A stretch of 64,000 bases of DNA, taken from assembly GCA_002422315.1 (NCBI GenBank), contig DIUJ01000072.1, positions 41,498-105,497 on the forward strand. The letters are read 5' to 3'. This document shows, one piece after another, positions 45,361 to 53,859 of this stretch. The DNA comes from Bacteroidetes bacterium UBA6161. Lineage in GTDB: Bacteria; Bacteroidota; Bacteroidia; NS11-12g; UBA955. The notes under the pieces were generated by a model. That model saw only the letters and a list, made by a program, of their open reading frames with translations, was not told where the DNA came from and ran no database searches. Position 1 is the stretch's first letter, and each line of letters begins with the position of its first letter. Made by a program: the position numbers and the translations under genes.

Positions 45361-48300
45361 TTAATTACCAACTACACTTAATGTGAATTTTTTAGAATAA
45401 ACTTCTCCGGATTCATGTATAGCTTCTAAAAATAAAATATAATTCCCTACCATTAGCTTGCTGTTCATGCTTTGGTTAATTGCATCCCAAAATATCTCTC
45501 CTTCCTGCTCCAAAGTTGTTGCTTTGAGTGCAGTACCTAAAGGCTCCCCATGTATAGAATAAAGTTTAATTTCCATTTTGAAATTTGGCTTTGGCAAGGA
45601 ATAACCAATAATTAATAAATCATTGTATCCGTCTCCATTTGGGCTAATTACCACTCCATTTTTAAAATAAAAATGTTCTTTTGTTACAACTATGTTGGAA
45701 AAAATTTGCGAATTTGCATAGCCAGGGGTTCCAAAACCAGCGCTACTTGCTGCCGACTGCCAATTACCTTTGTCTTTATGGGAAGTAGAAACACGCTCAA
45801 GGCTTACCCCTTTATAAGTTTTTAACATCGTATAATGCTGTTTCTCGTTATATTGTATGCTATCTAAAAAAATCCCGCTTTCATTTAATATAACAACACC
45901 ACCACTTCTCTGTGGGTAAGAAGGCATTTTATTAATCTGCAATATATTTTCAGGATATTTACAATTATAGGTTGTACAAACTTCTTTGGGCAATGCTGTT
46001 AAACATAAAATCTGAAATGGTTCTAATAATTTACCTGAAGTACTTATAGGGAAAAATTCTCTTAAGGAACCATCTTCAAATAAATTCCCTAAAAATAATT
46101 CGCTCAAATCCAAATAATTGGAACCAGTATTTATTATTTCTACATATTCCGCTCCAGCAATTTCTGGATTAAATAGTATTTCATTTATTAAAATATCACC
46201 CTGTTTTATTTGTTCTGGCAGCGCAAACTTTGTTTCTATATTTCGAACTTTATTTCCCGCACAATCCATAATCTCGCCAATTTGCAAAGTGTACTCCACC
46301 CCTTCTTCTAATGCTTTAGATATCTTTAAAAGTATGTTCTTGGGTGATAATACTGTATACTGTTCTGGATAAACAACACCTATATTACTCTCTTTTATTC
46401 TAAAATTTAAAAAATTTGTATTTGCTTCTATTTCTAGTTTTTCCGTAAAAATTATTTCAAGTGTGTACTTATCTATAGGGAAAACAGAAAAGATCCGAGG
46501 GTTTTCAATGTCTGGATTTTCTTGAAAAATACTATTCCTCTTACATGGAGTACCTCCAATTAGTGAATTAGATACACCCCAATTCTCTACCCCCCCACAA
46601 GGATTAAAAGGGTCTTTTATTTCTAAACTATATCCACCTTGCTTTTTAAAATTATCATTAATCCAATTTTCAGAATAAGCAATACTATGGATTTCAAAAC
46701 CCTCCGGATTCAAAAGAGAAAGTAGTTCTCCTGTCTTATTAGGTTCTGGGAAACTCGACAACCCAATGCTTTCTCCAATATCTTGAAATAGTGCATGATT
46801 GTTTTTTGAGCAAAGAATTACATAAGATTTAGGATACAATAAATAACGAGGAATAGAGGCTTCTGTGTTATTATCCTTGTATTTACATCCTTCTAAATTC
46901 AAAATCGTATCCGTTCTGTTAAACAATTCAAGGTATTTAGCATTGGGCAAGCCAATCTGAGAAGAAGGATTACTCATTATTTCTGTAATCAAAACTTCAT
47001 TTTGATTTGGATTTCTTGTAATAGGCATGGCTAAAATAGTATATTCCAATTCCTTGTTTTTGCAATCTCTCATTCCTTTAACCTCTAAATCCAATACCAT
47101 AGATGCAGGCCAAAAACTATCAATTTTTAATTCAATTGAATTCTCTCCAATGTATGATAGACTGTTAATTTGGTAATTAGCTCCCAATACACTAAACATT
47201 GCATTGTTTAATTTAAAATTAGAATCTATGGCGGTACTAAACTCTACAATTATATAATTAGGGAACTTTCCAATAGCAGTTTTTGCTTCTAAATTTATGG
47301 AATCTTTCCAGAAATTTCTCGCAGAATTGTCTTTGCCGGGCGTACCTCCTTGCTCATCAATCGATGCCCTCCAATTTATTTCCTGCTTACAAGTTGTTTT
47401 ATCAGAAATTGACTCCAAGGCGACCCCTCCTTGTTTTGCCAATTCGTTTCCATACCATTTATCAGTATAGCTCACACTATGTATTAGATTATTCATAGAA
47501 TCACGTATAGAAACAGTTTCCTCTGTTTTATTTAATATAGGGAAAGAGGACAAACCTATACTTTTACCAAAAACATTAAAGAAATTCAATGCAGCAAGCG
47601 GACATAAAATAACAAAACTATCTGGTTCTAAATAAAAATCTGGAATAACCACATTGCTTACTTTATCTGAAAAAATAAATTTAGAGGCATAAATTGTTTT
47701 AGTAGACGTGTTTTTCAATTCCACATACTGAAAAGGAGGCAAGCCTTTGCTCGGAGAAGAAATAATCATTATTTCATTAATTTTCAACTCGCCAAAATCT
47801 GCTTTTTCAAATACTAAATATCTAAATGTAAAACTTGTATCTAGAATAGCATTGCCATTCAAATCCTTAATATTTTGCACGGTAAAGACGTAGTTTTGCC
47901 TGGATTTAAAACTATAAGGGAAACAAACCTTAAGCTTGGTAGTGAAAAATTCTACGAGCATAGGATTTAATTTTTGATATTTTTCATCGACTAAACTAAA
48001 GTTTGAAAGAAGACTTGCAGAAACGGAATCAATTGCCTCAGAAAAATTAATTTCTATACAAGAATCACTACTTAGGGAAAAAGACAAAACCGCTGGCGGA
48101 ATTGTATCTTTTAGAACAGGACCTGCATATATTTCATAAAAAAAATGTTTCTTAAAAAAACTACTCGTAGATTGTCGTACAGTAAAACCGCAATTTCTAA
48201 AATCGTGTTTAGAAAAAGTATCTTTTTGACTTTGAAAAAGACTTAAGGTATCGGAATTATTCCAAGTTTTATAGGCTAAATTCCAAATATAGTTGCTATC

Positions 48301-48771
48301 TAAAGTAACTCGGACTTCTATTTGATTTAAAGATTTATTTAGAAAATTATCCTCTCCATCTACAATCATCTGTGCCGGAGAATTGCCTAATTTTCGATAC
48401 AAGCAAATCTCGTCTTTGGTATTGCCTATACGCACATAATAAAGAGAATCCGCACTTAGCAAGTTTGGCTTATTTGCCATTAAAACATAATCGACATAAT
48501 TTGCAGAGGATGGGTTAAATTGCAGTTCCAACTTTAAGTACCACTCTTTGGGTTGAAAGCTACCTAGGTTTGAACTCAAATAAAAAGAGCTGTTCGCCAC
48601 TTCATTTTGGGACTGTATACCCGGGTTTAATAGCAAAAAAGCGGAGCTGTCGCCATGCCAAATAATAGAATTAGAAATGCTATTTCCGGAAAAATTGTCC
48701 CAAATAATTTGACCAAAGGTTATAGATGGGATAAAAATAAAAAAATAAAAAAGCAGTTTTTGGAATTTCAT
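45361..48771 (-). CDS. Large lamin-tail-domain surface protein, T9SS type B cargo
   Basis: This 1136-residue exported protein has a signal peptide (MKFQKLLFYFFIFIPSITFG). An N-terminal beta-sandwich-like region comes first (about 20-220). Repeats alternate Ig-like segments (LSFSLSSDSCIEINFSEAID) with three lamin-tail domains, recognisable by KINEIMIISSP, LITEIMSNPSS and LINEILFNPEIAG, each followed by a YxEL/YVEI block. The last ~100 residues (VISPNGDGYNDLL onward) are a gliding-motility-type (type B) T9SS sorting domain. The protein is expected on the cell surface or in the medium; binding partner unknown. A -7-like TAGGTTTG ends 19 nt before the ATG. Confidence 0.88.
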   Translation of the reverse strand: MKFQKLLFYFFIFIPSITFGQIIWDNFSGNSISNSIIWHGDSSAFLLLNPGIQSQNEVANSSFYLSSNLGSFQPKEWYLKLELQFNPSSANYVDYVLMANKPNLLSADSLYYVRIGNTKDEICLYRKLGNSPAQMIVDGEDNFLNKSLNQIEVRVTLDSNYIWNLAYKTWNNSDTLSLFQSQKDTFSKHDFRNCGFTVRQSTSSFFKKHFFYEIYAGPVLKDTIPPAVLSFSLSSDSCIEINFSEAIDSVSASLLSNFSLVDEKYQKLNPMLVEFFTTKLKVCFPYSFKSRQNYVFTVQNIKDLNGNAILDTSFTFRYLVFEKADFGELKINEIMIISSPSKGLPPFQYVELKNTSTKTIYASKFIFSDKVSNVVIPDFYLEPDSFVILCPLAALNFFNVFGKSIGLSSFPILNKTEETVSIRDSMNNLIHSVSYTDKWYGNELAKQGGVALESISDKTTCKQEINWRASIDEQGGTPGKDNSARNFWKDSINLEAKTAIGKFPNYIIVEFSTAIDSNFKLNNAMFSVLGANYQINSLSYIGENSIELKIDSFWPASMVLDLEVKGMRDCKNKELEYTILAMPITRNPNQNEVLITEIMSNPSSQIGLPNAKYLELFNRTDTILNLEGCKYKDNNTEASIPRYLLYPKSYVILCSKNNHALFQDIGESIGLSSFPEPNKTGELLSLLNPEGFEIHSIAYSENWINDNFKKQGGYSLEIKDPFNPCGGVENWGVSNSLIGGTPCKRNSIFQENPDIENPRIFSVFPIDKYTLEIIFTEKLEIEANTNFLNFRIKESNIGVVYPEQYTVLSPKNILLKISKALEEGVEYTLQIGEIMDCAGNKVRNIETKFALPEQIKQGDILINEILFNPEIAGAEYVEIINTGSNYLDLSELFLGNLFEDGSLREFFPISTSGKLLEPFQILCLTALPKEVCTTYNCKYPENILQINKMPSYPQRSGGVVILNESGIFLDSIQYNEKQHYTMLKTYKGVSLERVSTSHKDKGNWQSAASSAGFGTPGYANSQIFSNIVVTKEHFYFKNGVVISPNGDGYNDLLIIGYSLPKPNFKMEIKLYSIHGEPLGTALKATTLEQEGEIFWDAINQSMNSKLMVGNYILFLEAIHESGEVYSKKFTLSVVGN

Positions 48772-48790
48772 TATGCTTGTACTATTGAAG

Positions 48791-48798
48791 CAAACCTA
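48791..48798 (-). promoter_or_regulatory. Candidate -7 box for lamin-tail gene
   Basis: Minus-strand TAGGTTTG, a perfect TAnnTTTG, ends 19 nt before the ATG at 48771; no -33 element at the usual spacing. Confidence 0.4.
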
Positions 48799-48838
48799 CA
48801 AGTTTATTGTAGTAAAAAAAATAGTACAAGTTCTAATT

Positions 48839-49501
48839 TTACGAAAGTAAATTGCTTTTGATTGCTTCTGATTTTAGCAGGTTACAAATCTTATATCTTT
48901 CGTCAGTTGTGTCATTTTTTACAGCTAAAAGTAAAGAATAAACATCCCAAAGTCCAATTTTATGGGCCCATTCAAAAGGTCCGAAAGGATAAGCTGTACC
49001 TAGTTTCATGCCTATATCTATGTCTTCTTTATTTGCAGTACCTTCTTGCAAAGTAAAATATGCCTCATTGATTATCATACAAACTACTCTGGGACTTACC
49101 ATCCCTACCCTATTGGATATTTTTAAAAAGTCAGTATAAGATAAAACTGTTTTCAACTCCGAAGCTATTTCTAAACCAACAGGGGAATTATATTCCAACA
49201 CGTTTCTTTCCATAAAGGTACACATATTGTTAAATCCAAAAACATTATGTTGCATTCCAGTTAGGTTCAAAAGATCAAGTTGAGTATGTAAAGCACCCAA
49301 GAGAAAATATGCATTTGAATTTTTCGAGAGAATCTCCCATCTATTTATTGGGTCTTTATCAAAGTCAATGTCAATAATTAGTTGTTGATTGGCAATAAAA
49401 TCTAGTGACAAATTGTCAAATTCTTTTATAATATTGCCTTGTGAAATTTTACTTAGCATTTCTGCTCTTTTTTTGGCGTTACCTATCAGTGCTATGTTCA
49501 T
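48839..49501 (-). CDS. 3-hydroxyacyl-CoA dehydrogenase C-terminal-domain protein
   Basis: In this 220-residue protein the C-terminal part (about 125-215) matches the 3HCDH helical domain, with GMVSPRVVCMIINEAYFTLQEG, EDIDIGMKLGTAYPFGPFEWAHKIG and a following WDVYSLL. The N-terminal half looks like a shrunken Rossmann domain: it opens MNIALIGNAKK, without the GxGxxG NAD loop, and lacks the usual catalytic His-Glu context. It is therefore unlikely to be a full dehydrogenase; a structural or diverged role is possible. A two-part promoter lies just upstream. Confidence 0.75.
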   Translation of the reverse strand: MNIALIGNAKKRAEMLSKISQGNIIKEFDNLSLDFIANQQLIIDIDFDKDPINRWEILSKNSNAYFLLGALHTQLDLLNLTGMQHNVFGFNNMCTFMERNVLEYNSPVGLEIASELKTVLSYTDFLKISNRVGMVSPRVVCMIINEAYFTLQEGTANKEDIDIGMKLGTAYPFGPFEWAHKIGLWDVYSLLLAVKNDTTDERYKICNLLKSEAIKSNLLS

Positions 49502-49522
49502 TTATAGAATTGGATTGAGTGG

Positions 49523-49554
49523 CAAAAATACGAGTAAACAAGGGATAAAAACAA
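49523..49554 (-). promoter_or_regulatory. Bipartite promoter for 3HCDH-like gene
   Basis: On the minus strand, TTG (49552-49554) is followed after 21 bp by TATTTTTG (49523-49530), which ends 21 nt before the ATG at 49501. Both halves fit the Bacteroidota consensus. Confidence 0.55.
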
Positions 49555-49563
49555 TAAAAAAAC

Positions 49564-49944
49564 ATGACACATAAAACTATTCAAACAGACCTATCTCCTG
49601 CACCTATTGGCCCATATAGCCAAGCAAGAAAATTCAATGGCTTTGTATTTGTTTCTGGGCAAATTGCACTTCACCCCAAAACAGGAGCAATGGTGCAGGA
49701 TAATGTAGCAACGGAAACCAAGCAAGTGATGGAAAATCTTCTGAATGTTCTTAAAGCTGAAAATTTAAGTTCAGAACATATACTTAAAACAACTATATTC
49801 CTAACCAATATGGAAGACTTTATGGTGGTTAATGAGGTATACGCTAAATATTTCGAGGAAAAATTCCCTGCTCGTGAAACGGTACAAGTTAGTGCTTTAC
49901 CTAAAAATGCCAGGGTTGAAATCAGCTGTATTGCTGCAAATTAA
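49564..49944 (+). CDS. ridA: RidA family reactive enamine/imine deaminase
   Basis: This 126-residue protein spans the whole RidA/YjgF fold: PAPIGPYSQARKFNGFVFVSGQIALHP at the start and the C-terminal PARETVQVSALPKNARVEISCIA, which contains the catalytic Arg near residue 118 and the conserved Glu. RidA hydrolyses reactive 2-aminoacrylate made by PLP enzymes. Length and motifs are standard. It converges on apaG with a 6-bp gap. Confidence 0.95.
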   Translation: MTHKTIQTDLSPAPIGPYSQARKFNGFVFVSGQIALHPKTGAMVQDNVATETKQVMENLLNVLKAENLSSEHILKTTIFLTNMEDFMVVNEVYAKYFEEKFPARETVQVSALPKNARVEISCIAAN

Positions 49945-49950
49945 ACCTTT

Positions 49951-50337
49951 TTAGTTTTTGAGCCATGGTAGGCACATGTCAAATTCAGGTATTTCTACTT
50001 CAAAGTGAGAATACTTGGTAAATTCATAAAAGGTGTAATAGCCTTTCATATTCCCTATGCCGTTTTTAAAAACACAATATGAAACATAAGAATGAGAATC
50101 GCCTATTTCCAAAACGGGTTGCTGCCCTATCACACCATTCCCTTCTACAATCTTACGAATAGCAGGATAATCTGTTATATACCACTTTCTTTTAATAAGC
50201 TGCACCCTTCTGTCTGAGTGGTTGGTAATAGTTACCTTATAAGAGAACAAATACTCATTTGAAGCAGGACTACTTTGTGCATGCTCATATTTGCAGTCTA
50301 CTTGAACTTTAATCCTATTGGTGGTTTTTACATTCAT
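49951..50337 (-). CDS. apaG: ApaG (CoA-independent Ig-like) protein
   Basis: This 128-residue beta-sandwich protein shows the ApaG landmarks FSYKVTITNHSDRRVQLIKRKWYITD, a GVIGQQPVLEIGDSHSYVS block, and the C-terminal FEVEIPEFDM. ApaG is widespread but its role is unclear. The frame is open to 50388, yet the family start corresponds to MNVKTTNRIKV at 50337. Confidence 0.93.
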   Translation of the reverse strand: MNVKTTNRIKVQVDCKYEHAQSSPASNEYLFSYKVTITNHSDRRVQLIKRKWYITDYPAIRKIVEGNGVIGQQPVLEIGDSHSYVSYCVFKNGIGNMKGYYTFYEFTKYSHFEVEIPEFDMCLPWLKN

Positions 50338-50441
50338 TCTTTGGGCTAAATTAATAGTTAATTCAAAACTACAAAAACTATTAACCAAAAAAAAATGAAA
50401 TTGTTTTAATTTAGAAATTTACCAAGAAATGATTTGTAGAA

Positions 50442-51299
50442 TTACTCTCTATTACTCGCTTTAAATAGAATTTCTTTTTCTGATTTTGACAAACTTTCAT
50501 ACCCTGATTTTGAGATTTTATCCAGTATTTGATCCACCAACTCTTGACTTGGAACTTCCTTATTGACCCTTTGTTTCGGCTTCTCAGGATTTACATAAAC
50601 CTTGTATTTTCTCCCAGGTTTGGTTGTATTTTTAAAAAGTTTAAACTCAGGAAGCCTAATATCGGAACGTAACCACTTAATGTATAAATAACCTAGTGCG
50701 GCCCCTCCAAGGTGGGCTAACTTGCCTCCGTCGTTTTGTCCATTTCCTAAAGCAATTAAATCAAATAGAACTTTGGCCAATGCTATCCACTTGAGTTGTA
50801 TGGAAAACAACCCAAAAGGTCTAAGTTCGTGGTTTGGCATAAACACCGCCGTTGCTATAATCACAGCTGTAACCCCTCCAGAAGCTCCCACCATTGGCCT
50901 AGGCAATTGATTCACAAAACCAGGAACGGTATTAAACACTATCAAAAATAATAAACCTCCTATAGCCCCTCCCAAAATAAACACCCTGAATACGTGTTTA
51001 TTTCCTAATAAATCTTCAAAAAGTCTACCTATAAAAAAGAGCCATAGCATATTGGAAAGTATATGAAAAAAACCACTATGAATAAAAATATGGCTAAGCA
51101 AAGACCAAGGTTGAATCCAAAATTTAGATATTAAGGAAGGTAGATAGAATTGTTCTAAGAAAGATTGTACTTGAGGAAGCGGTAATTTGCTCAATATAGA
51201 AAACACCACAAAAACTGCAATATTTATTATCACTAGTTTCCTAATTGCGCTGTTTCCTTTTGCATAAGCAAACTGTATATCATTCCAAATAGACTTCAT
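50442..51299 (-). CDS. Rhomboid family intramembrane serine protease
   Basis: This 285-residue protein has about six membrane helices (between 22 and 210), catalytic Ser140 in GASGG and His196 in AHLGGAALG, and the HxxxN motif His79-Asn83. It cleaves membrane proteins within the bilayer. A C-terminal soluble tail (about 215-285) ends in a helical block (LVDQILDKISKSGYESLSKS), a tail often seen on Bacteroidota rhomboids. All catalytic residues are present. A -7-like TAAATTTG lies at 51310-51317, only 10 nt before the ATG. Confidence 0.92.
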   Translation of the reverse strand: MKSIWNDIQFAYAKGNSAIRKLVIINIAVFVVFSILSKLPLPQVQSFLEQFYLPSLISKFWIQPWSLLSHIFIHSGFFHILSNMLWLFFIGRLFEDLLGNKHVFRVFILGGAIGGLLFLIVFNTVPGFVNQLPRPMVGASGGVTAVIIATAVFMPNHELRPFGLFSIQLKWIALAKVLFDLIALGNGQNDGGKLAHLGGAALGYLYIKWLRSDIRLPEFKLFKNTTKPGRKYKVYVNPEKPKQRVNKEVPSQELVDQILDKISKSGYESLSKSEKEILFKASNRE

Positions 51300-51358
51300 A
51301 TGTAGAAGGCAAATTTAATCAAAAGCATGAAACGATTATTGAAAATTCTAGATATGTA

Positions 51359-51492
51359 GGTTTGTTTGGGTTGAAGCAAGTATAAATATCCATATAAGCT
51401 ATCATTTGGGGAAAATAACTTAAAGTGCCTTTGCATCTTCAATACTTTCAATAAGCAAACGCTAATAAGTAAAGTTTTAACCCAAACACACC
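51359..51492. repeat. Inverted repeat flanking 100 bp (MITE-like or decayed element)
   Basis: GGTTTGTTTGGGTTGAA (51359-51375) is the inverse complement of TTTAACCCAAACACACC (51476-51492) at 15 of 17 positions. The pair encloses 100 bp without further symmetry, and no clear target-site duplication is visible. The core TTTAACCCAAA recurs at 63913-63923, also within an inverted repeat. Confidence 0.5.
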
Positions 51493-52003
51493 ATTGCATA
51501 TTTTAACCTTTGGGAGACAACTATAAAGGATTACACTTACAGAAGCGAGCGTTCCACCCATCGAGTCAAGCTTATCTAAGTCATTACAACGTTCGGCGCA
51601 GATTCATGGCCATACTCTGAGAGTTTATAACCAAAAACTTGTAAACATATCATAATCATTTTTATAAAACCTATCTTTCAATTAATGTTTTTGTTTTCAT
51701 TGTAAACCCCAAGTTAATACCTTGGGCTATAAATATTATTCTAAGGCGAAATGGAAACTTACTATTTTGTTGGCCACAAAAACTCCAATAACTAGAGGGC
51801 GTAATTTGCCAACGCCGAAAATGAAGAGCTAAAAATGAATGATATGAAATTTGGGATCAAGTAAAAATGTGGACATGAACTTAAAAGAGGTATATCCAAT
51901 ATTTCACACTAGGAATAAATAAGAACGACAAGTAGTTATTAAAAAAGAACTTAGAAAATGAAATTTTAATAAGAAGACAATATGTAAAAACAGATACTAT
52001 CGC

Positions 52004-52011
52004 TAAATTTG
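52004..52011 (+). promoter_or_regulatory. Candidate -7 box for clpS
   Basis: TAAATTTG, a match to TAnnTTTG, ends 18 nt before the clpS ATG. No TTG-type -33 box was found. Confidence 0.4.
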
Positions 52012-52029
52012 CACCGCAAGTAAATCCAA

Positions 52030-52323
52030 ATGCAAAAGTTGCAAAACCATACAAAAACTGAAGACGAGGTATTAACAGAAACAATTAATGCTAGCGGATA
52101 CGCAATACTTTTGTATAACGACGATGTAAATACATTTGACTGGGTAATATATTGTTTAACAAAATATTGCGACCATAGTATAGAACAAGCAGAACAGTGT
52201 GCATGGCTTGTGCACACAAAAGGCAAGTGTATTGTTAAAAAGGGTATGAAGGAAGAATTAGAACCTATTTGTAATGCACTTTGCGAATCTGGACTCAGTG
52301 CTGTTCTTACCCAAAGTTCATAA
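52030..52323 (+). CDS. clpS: ClpS adaptor protein
   Basis: This 97-residue adaptor has a flexible N-terminal arm (1-22) and the ClpS core, with YNDDVNTFDWVIYCL (the Asn-Asp-Asp pocket that reads N-terminal degrons), a helix-rich middle and the conserved VHTKGKCIVKKG. ClpS delivers N-degron substrates to a Clp ATPase; here the only Clp unfoldase visible is ClpC. It is followed by a 9-bp-stem terminator. Confidence 0.92.
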   Translation: MQKLQNHTKTEDEVLTETINASGYAILLYNDDVNTFDWVIYCLTKYCDHSIEQAEQCAWLVHTKGKCIVKKGMKEELEPICNALCESGLSAVLTQSS

Positions 52324-52324
52324 A

Positions 52325-52347
52325 AAAAGCCGCATTTAGCGGCTTTT
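52325..52347. terminator. Bidirectional terminator between clpS and exbD
   Basis: A 9-bp stem AAAAGCCGC / GCGGCTTTT with an ATTTA loop lies 2 nt after the clpS stop. A-run and T-run on opposite sides suit termination from both convergent genes. Confidence 0.85.
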
Positions 52348-52365
52348 CAAAAATCATATTACTTA

Positions 52366-52848
52366 TCAATCGTTATATTCTATCTGCCCTTGGTGAGTAG
52401 AATAGTTTAGTTTCAAAGCGTTTGCAGATCTTAACTCTTGTTTTACATCGGTTATTATACCCATTTTCACTTCTTTATCTGCTTTTAGAGAGATAATCAT
52501 TTTAGCTTTATTCTCCTCTGTAAGTTTTGCTCTTTCTGCTTCAATAAACAAGATTACTTCTTCAATAGATTTGCTAATTGCATCGTTTAACTGAATTCTA
52601 GGGGAAGTACCATAAACTTCTTGTAATTTTTCTGTAGGGACCCCTACAAAAACAAAACTTACAAGTGATTTATCTTCTAATTTCACTACCTCTGTAGCTT
52701 TGGGAACGCTTACTTTTACTTTAAGTTCTGCATCTTTTATACGTGTTACCACCATAAAGAAAAACAGAAGCATAAATACGATATCTGGTAAAGAAGCGGT
52801 ATTGATTGCAGGCAATCCTTTAGTGCTATTTTTCTTAAATTTAGACAT
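52366..52848 (-). CDS. ExbD-family biopolymer transport protein (second copy)
   Basis: This 160-residue protein has a basic N-terminus, one membrane helix (about 18-36) carrying the channel Asp22 in LPDIVFMLLFFFMV, and a periplasmic domain (about 40-160) with ISLKADKEVKMGIITDVKQELR. ExbD couples proton flow to energise outer membrane transport. It lies 14 bp after the first exbD-like gene. The two paralogues differ in the insert before the last beta-alpha unit. Confidence 0.9.
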   Translation of the reverse strand: MSKFKKNSTKGLPAINTASLPDIVFMLLFFFMVVTRIKDAELKVKVSVPKATEVVKLEDKSLVSFVFVGVPTEKLQEVYGTSPRIQLNDAISKSIEEVILFIEAERAKLTEENKAKMIISLKADKEVKMGIITDVKQELRSANALKLNYSTHQGQIEYND

Positions 52849-52862
52849 ACTCTTAATAATTA

Positions 52863-53402
52863 TTATTTGTCACCCATTACGTTTTCAGGTTCTGCCTCCG
52901 AAATTTTCTGAGGATAAATCTCTTTTACTTTCTTTTGGGCATTTTCTCCTAAATTTTCAAAATTCACACCGTATAGTTCCTGAGACTTTTCGTCTCTTAG
53001 TTCATTGTATGCTCTAAGTAGCTCATTTTGAACTTTGATATACATTTCATAGGAAGTTCCACGGTCATTTTTGATGGAAACAATAGCCAATCTTGGGCTT
53101 TCGCTGTAATCAGGACTAAAGCCATTGTTACTCACATGTTTTTTAACCTCCTCCGTTAGTTCCTCTAGTTTTGCAACTTGGCCTCTAACTAATAGTTGGT
53201 TGTTTCCATTCACAAGCACATTCAAAACATTTCTTTTCTTTGGTTTAATCGTAACCTCTGTTTTTTCTTGTTTTTGTGGCAATAGGATTTGAAGACCCTT
53301 GTCTGAATCAATAGTAGTAGTTACCAAAAAGAATATGAGCAAAAGGAATGCTATATCTGCCATAGAACCGGCATTAATTTCTGGGATACTTCTTTTAGCC
53401 AT
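52863..53402 (-). CDS. ExbD-family biopolymer transport protein (first copy)
   Basis: In this 179-residue protein the membrane helix (about 13-31) has the signature GSMADIAFLLLIFFLVTT with channel Asp16. The periplasmic domain ends in an extended tail rich in Glu, Lys and Asn. It overlaps the upstream small membrane protein gene by 8 bp. Two exbD-type genes in one cassette are common in Bacteroidota and may allow a mixed dimer in the ExbB pentamer. Confidence 0.9.
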   Translation of the reverse strand: MAKRSIPEINAGSMADIAFLLLIFFLVTTTIDSDKGLQILLPQKQEKTEVTIKPKKRNVLNVLVNGNNQLLVRGQVAKLEELTEEVKKHVSNNGFSPDYSESPRLAIVSIKNDRGTSYEMYIKVQNELLRAYNELRDEKSQELYGVNFENLGENAQKKVKEIYPQKISEAEPENVMGDK

Positions 53403-53853
53403 TGATTTTATTAATTAGAGATTTTAAAGAAGAGAAAATTGAAAATCCAACTGCAAAAAGCAACATATAAATTGTAGCAGTCAAAACACCTCCTACCATT
53501 TTAGAGTCACCTTCTGTAGTAATGATGCCACCTTTAGAATAAACCTCCGTTACTTCACCTTGGTCCATTGCATAGCCAAAGAAGTAAAGCAATACAATTA
53601 CTCCCAATCCAATTAAGAGTGTTATAGAGGATTTGGGTTTATTTACAAGTGCTGTAATTGTCATACCTATGATTGCAAGAATAGCAATGGCAAACAAAGT
53701 ATAAGTTATAGCAAATCCCATGGATACTGCAGCCGATTCTTTGGTTGCTTGAATCTGGTCTGGATCCTCGTTAAATAACCATACGATGTATATTCCTGTG
53801 AGAAGGAATACCAATCCATAGGCTATTGGTGTTATAATTTTAGATAGATTCAT
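53395..53853 (-). CDS. Membrane protein of the ExbB/ExbD cassette
   Basis: This 152-residue protein has four hydrophobic segments (about 7-27, 45-68, 75-95 and 122-145). It lies between exbB (6-bp gap) and exbD (8-bp overlap), so it is very likely part of the motor complex or its assembly. No family is recognised from sequence. Confidence 0.75.
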   Translation of the reverse strand: MNLSKIITPIAYGLVFLLTGIYIVWLFNEDPDQIQATKESAAVSMGFAITYTLFAIAILAIIGMTITALVNKPKSSITLLIGLGVIVLLYFFGYAMDQGEVTEVYSKGGIITTEGDSKMVGGVLTATIYMLLFAVGFSIFSSLKSLINKING

Positions 53854-53859
53854 TTTTTA

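Larger units (their letters stand above)
51300..52029. other. 730-bp intergenic region
   Basis: This is the largest gene-poor interval in the window. Short frames inside it (e.g. 51296-51499 and 51881-52084 on the minus strand) look random. It holds a 17-bp imperfect inverted repeat (51359-51492), a short 6-bp hairpin CCCAAG/CTTGGG (51708-51726), and the clpS -7-like box. It could be a decayed gene or a small non-autonomous element; I recognise neither. Confidence 0.6.

Noticed and set aside
51296..51499. Small minus-strand frame upstream of the rhomboid gene
   Set aside because: Composition is random, it overlaps an inverted repeat, and no start signal or family is visible.
51881..52084. 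Small minus-strand frame overlapping the clpS start
   Set aside because: It overlaps the real clpS coding sequence and has no supporting features.
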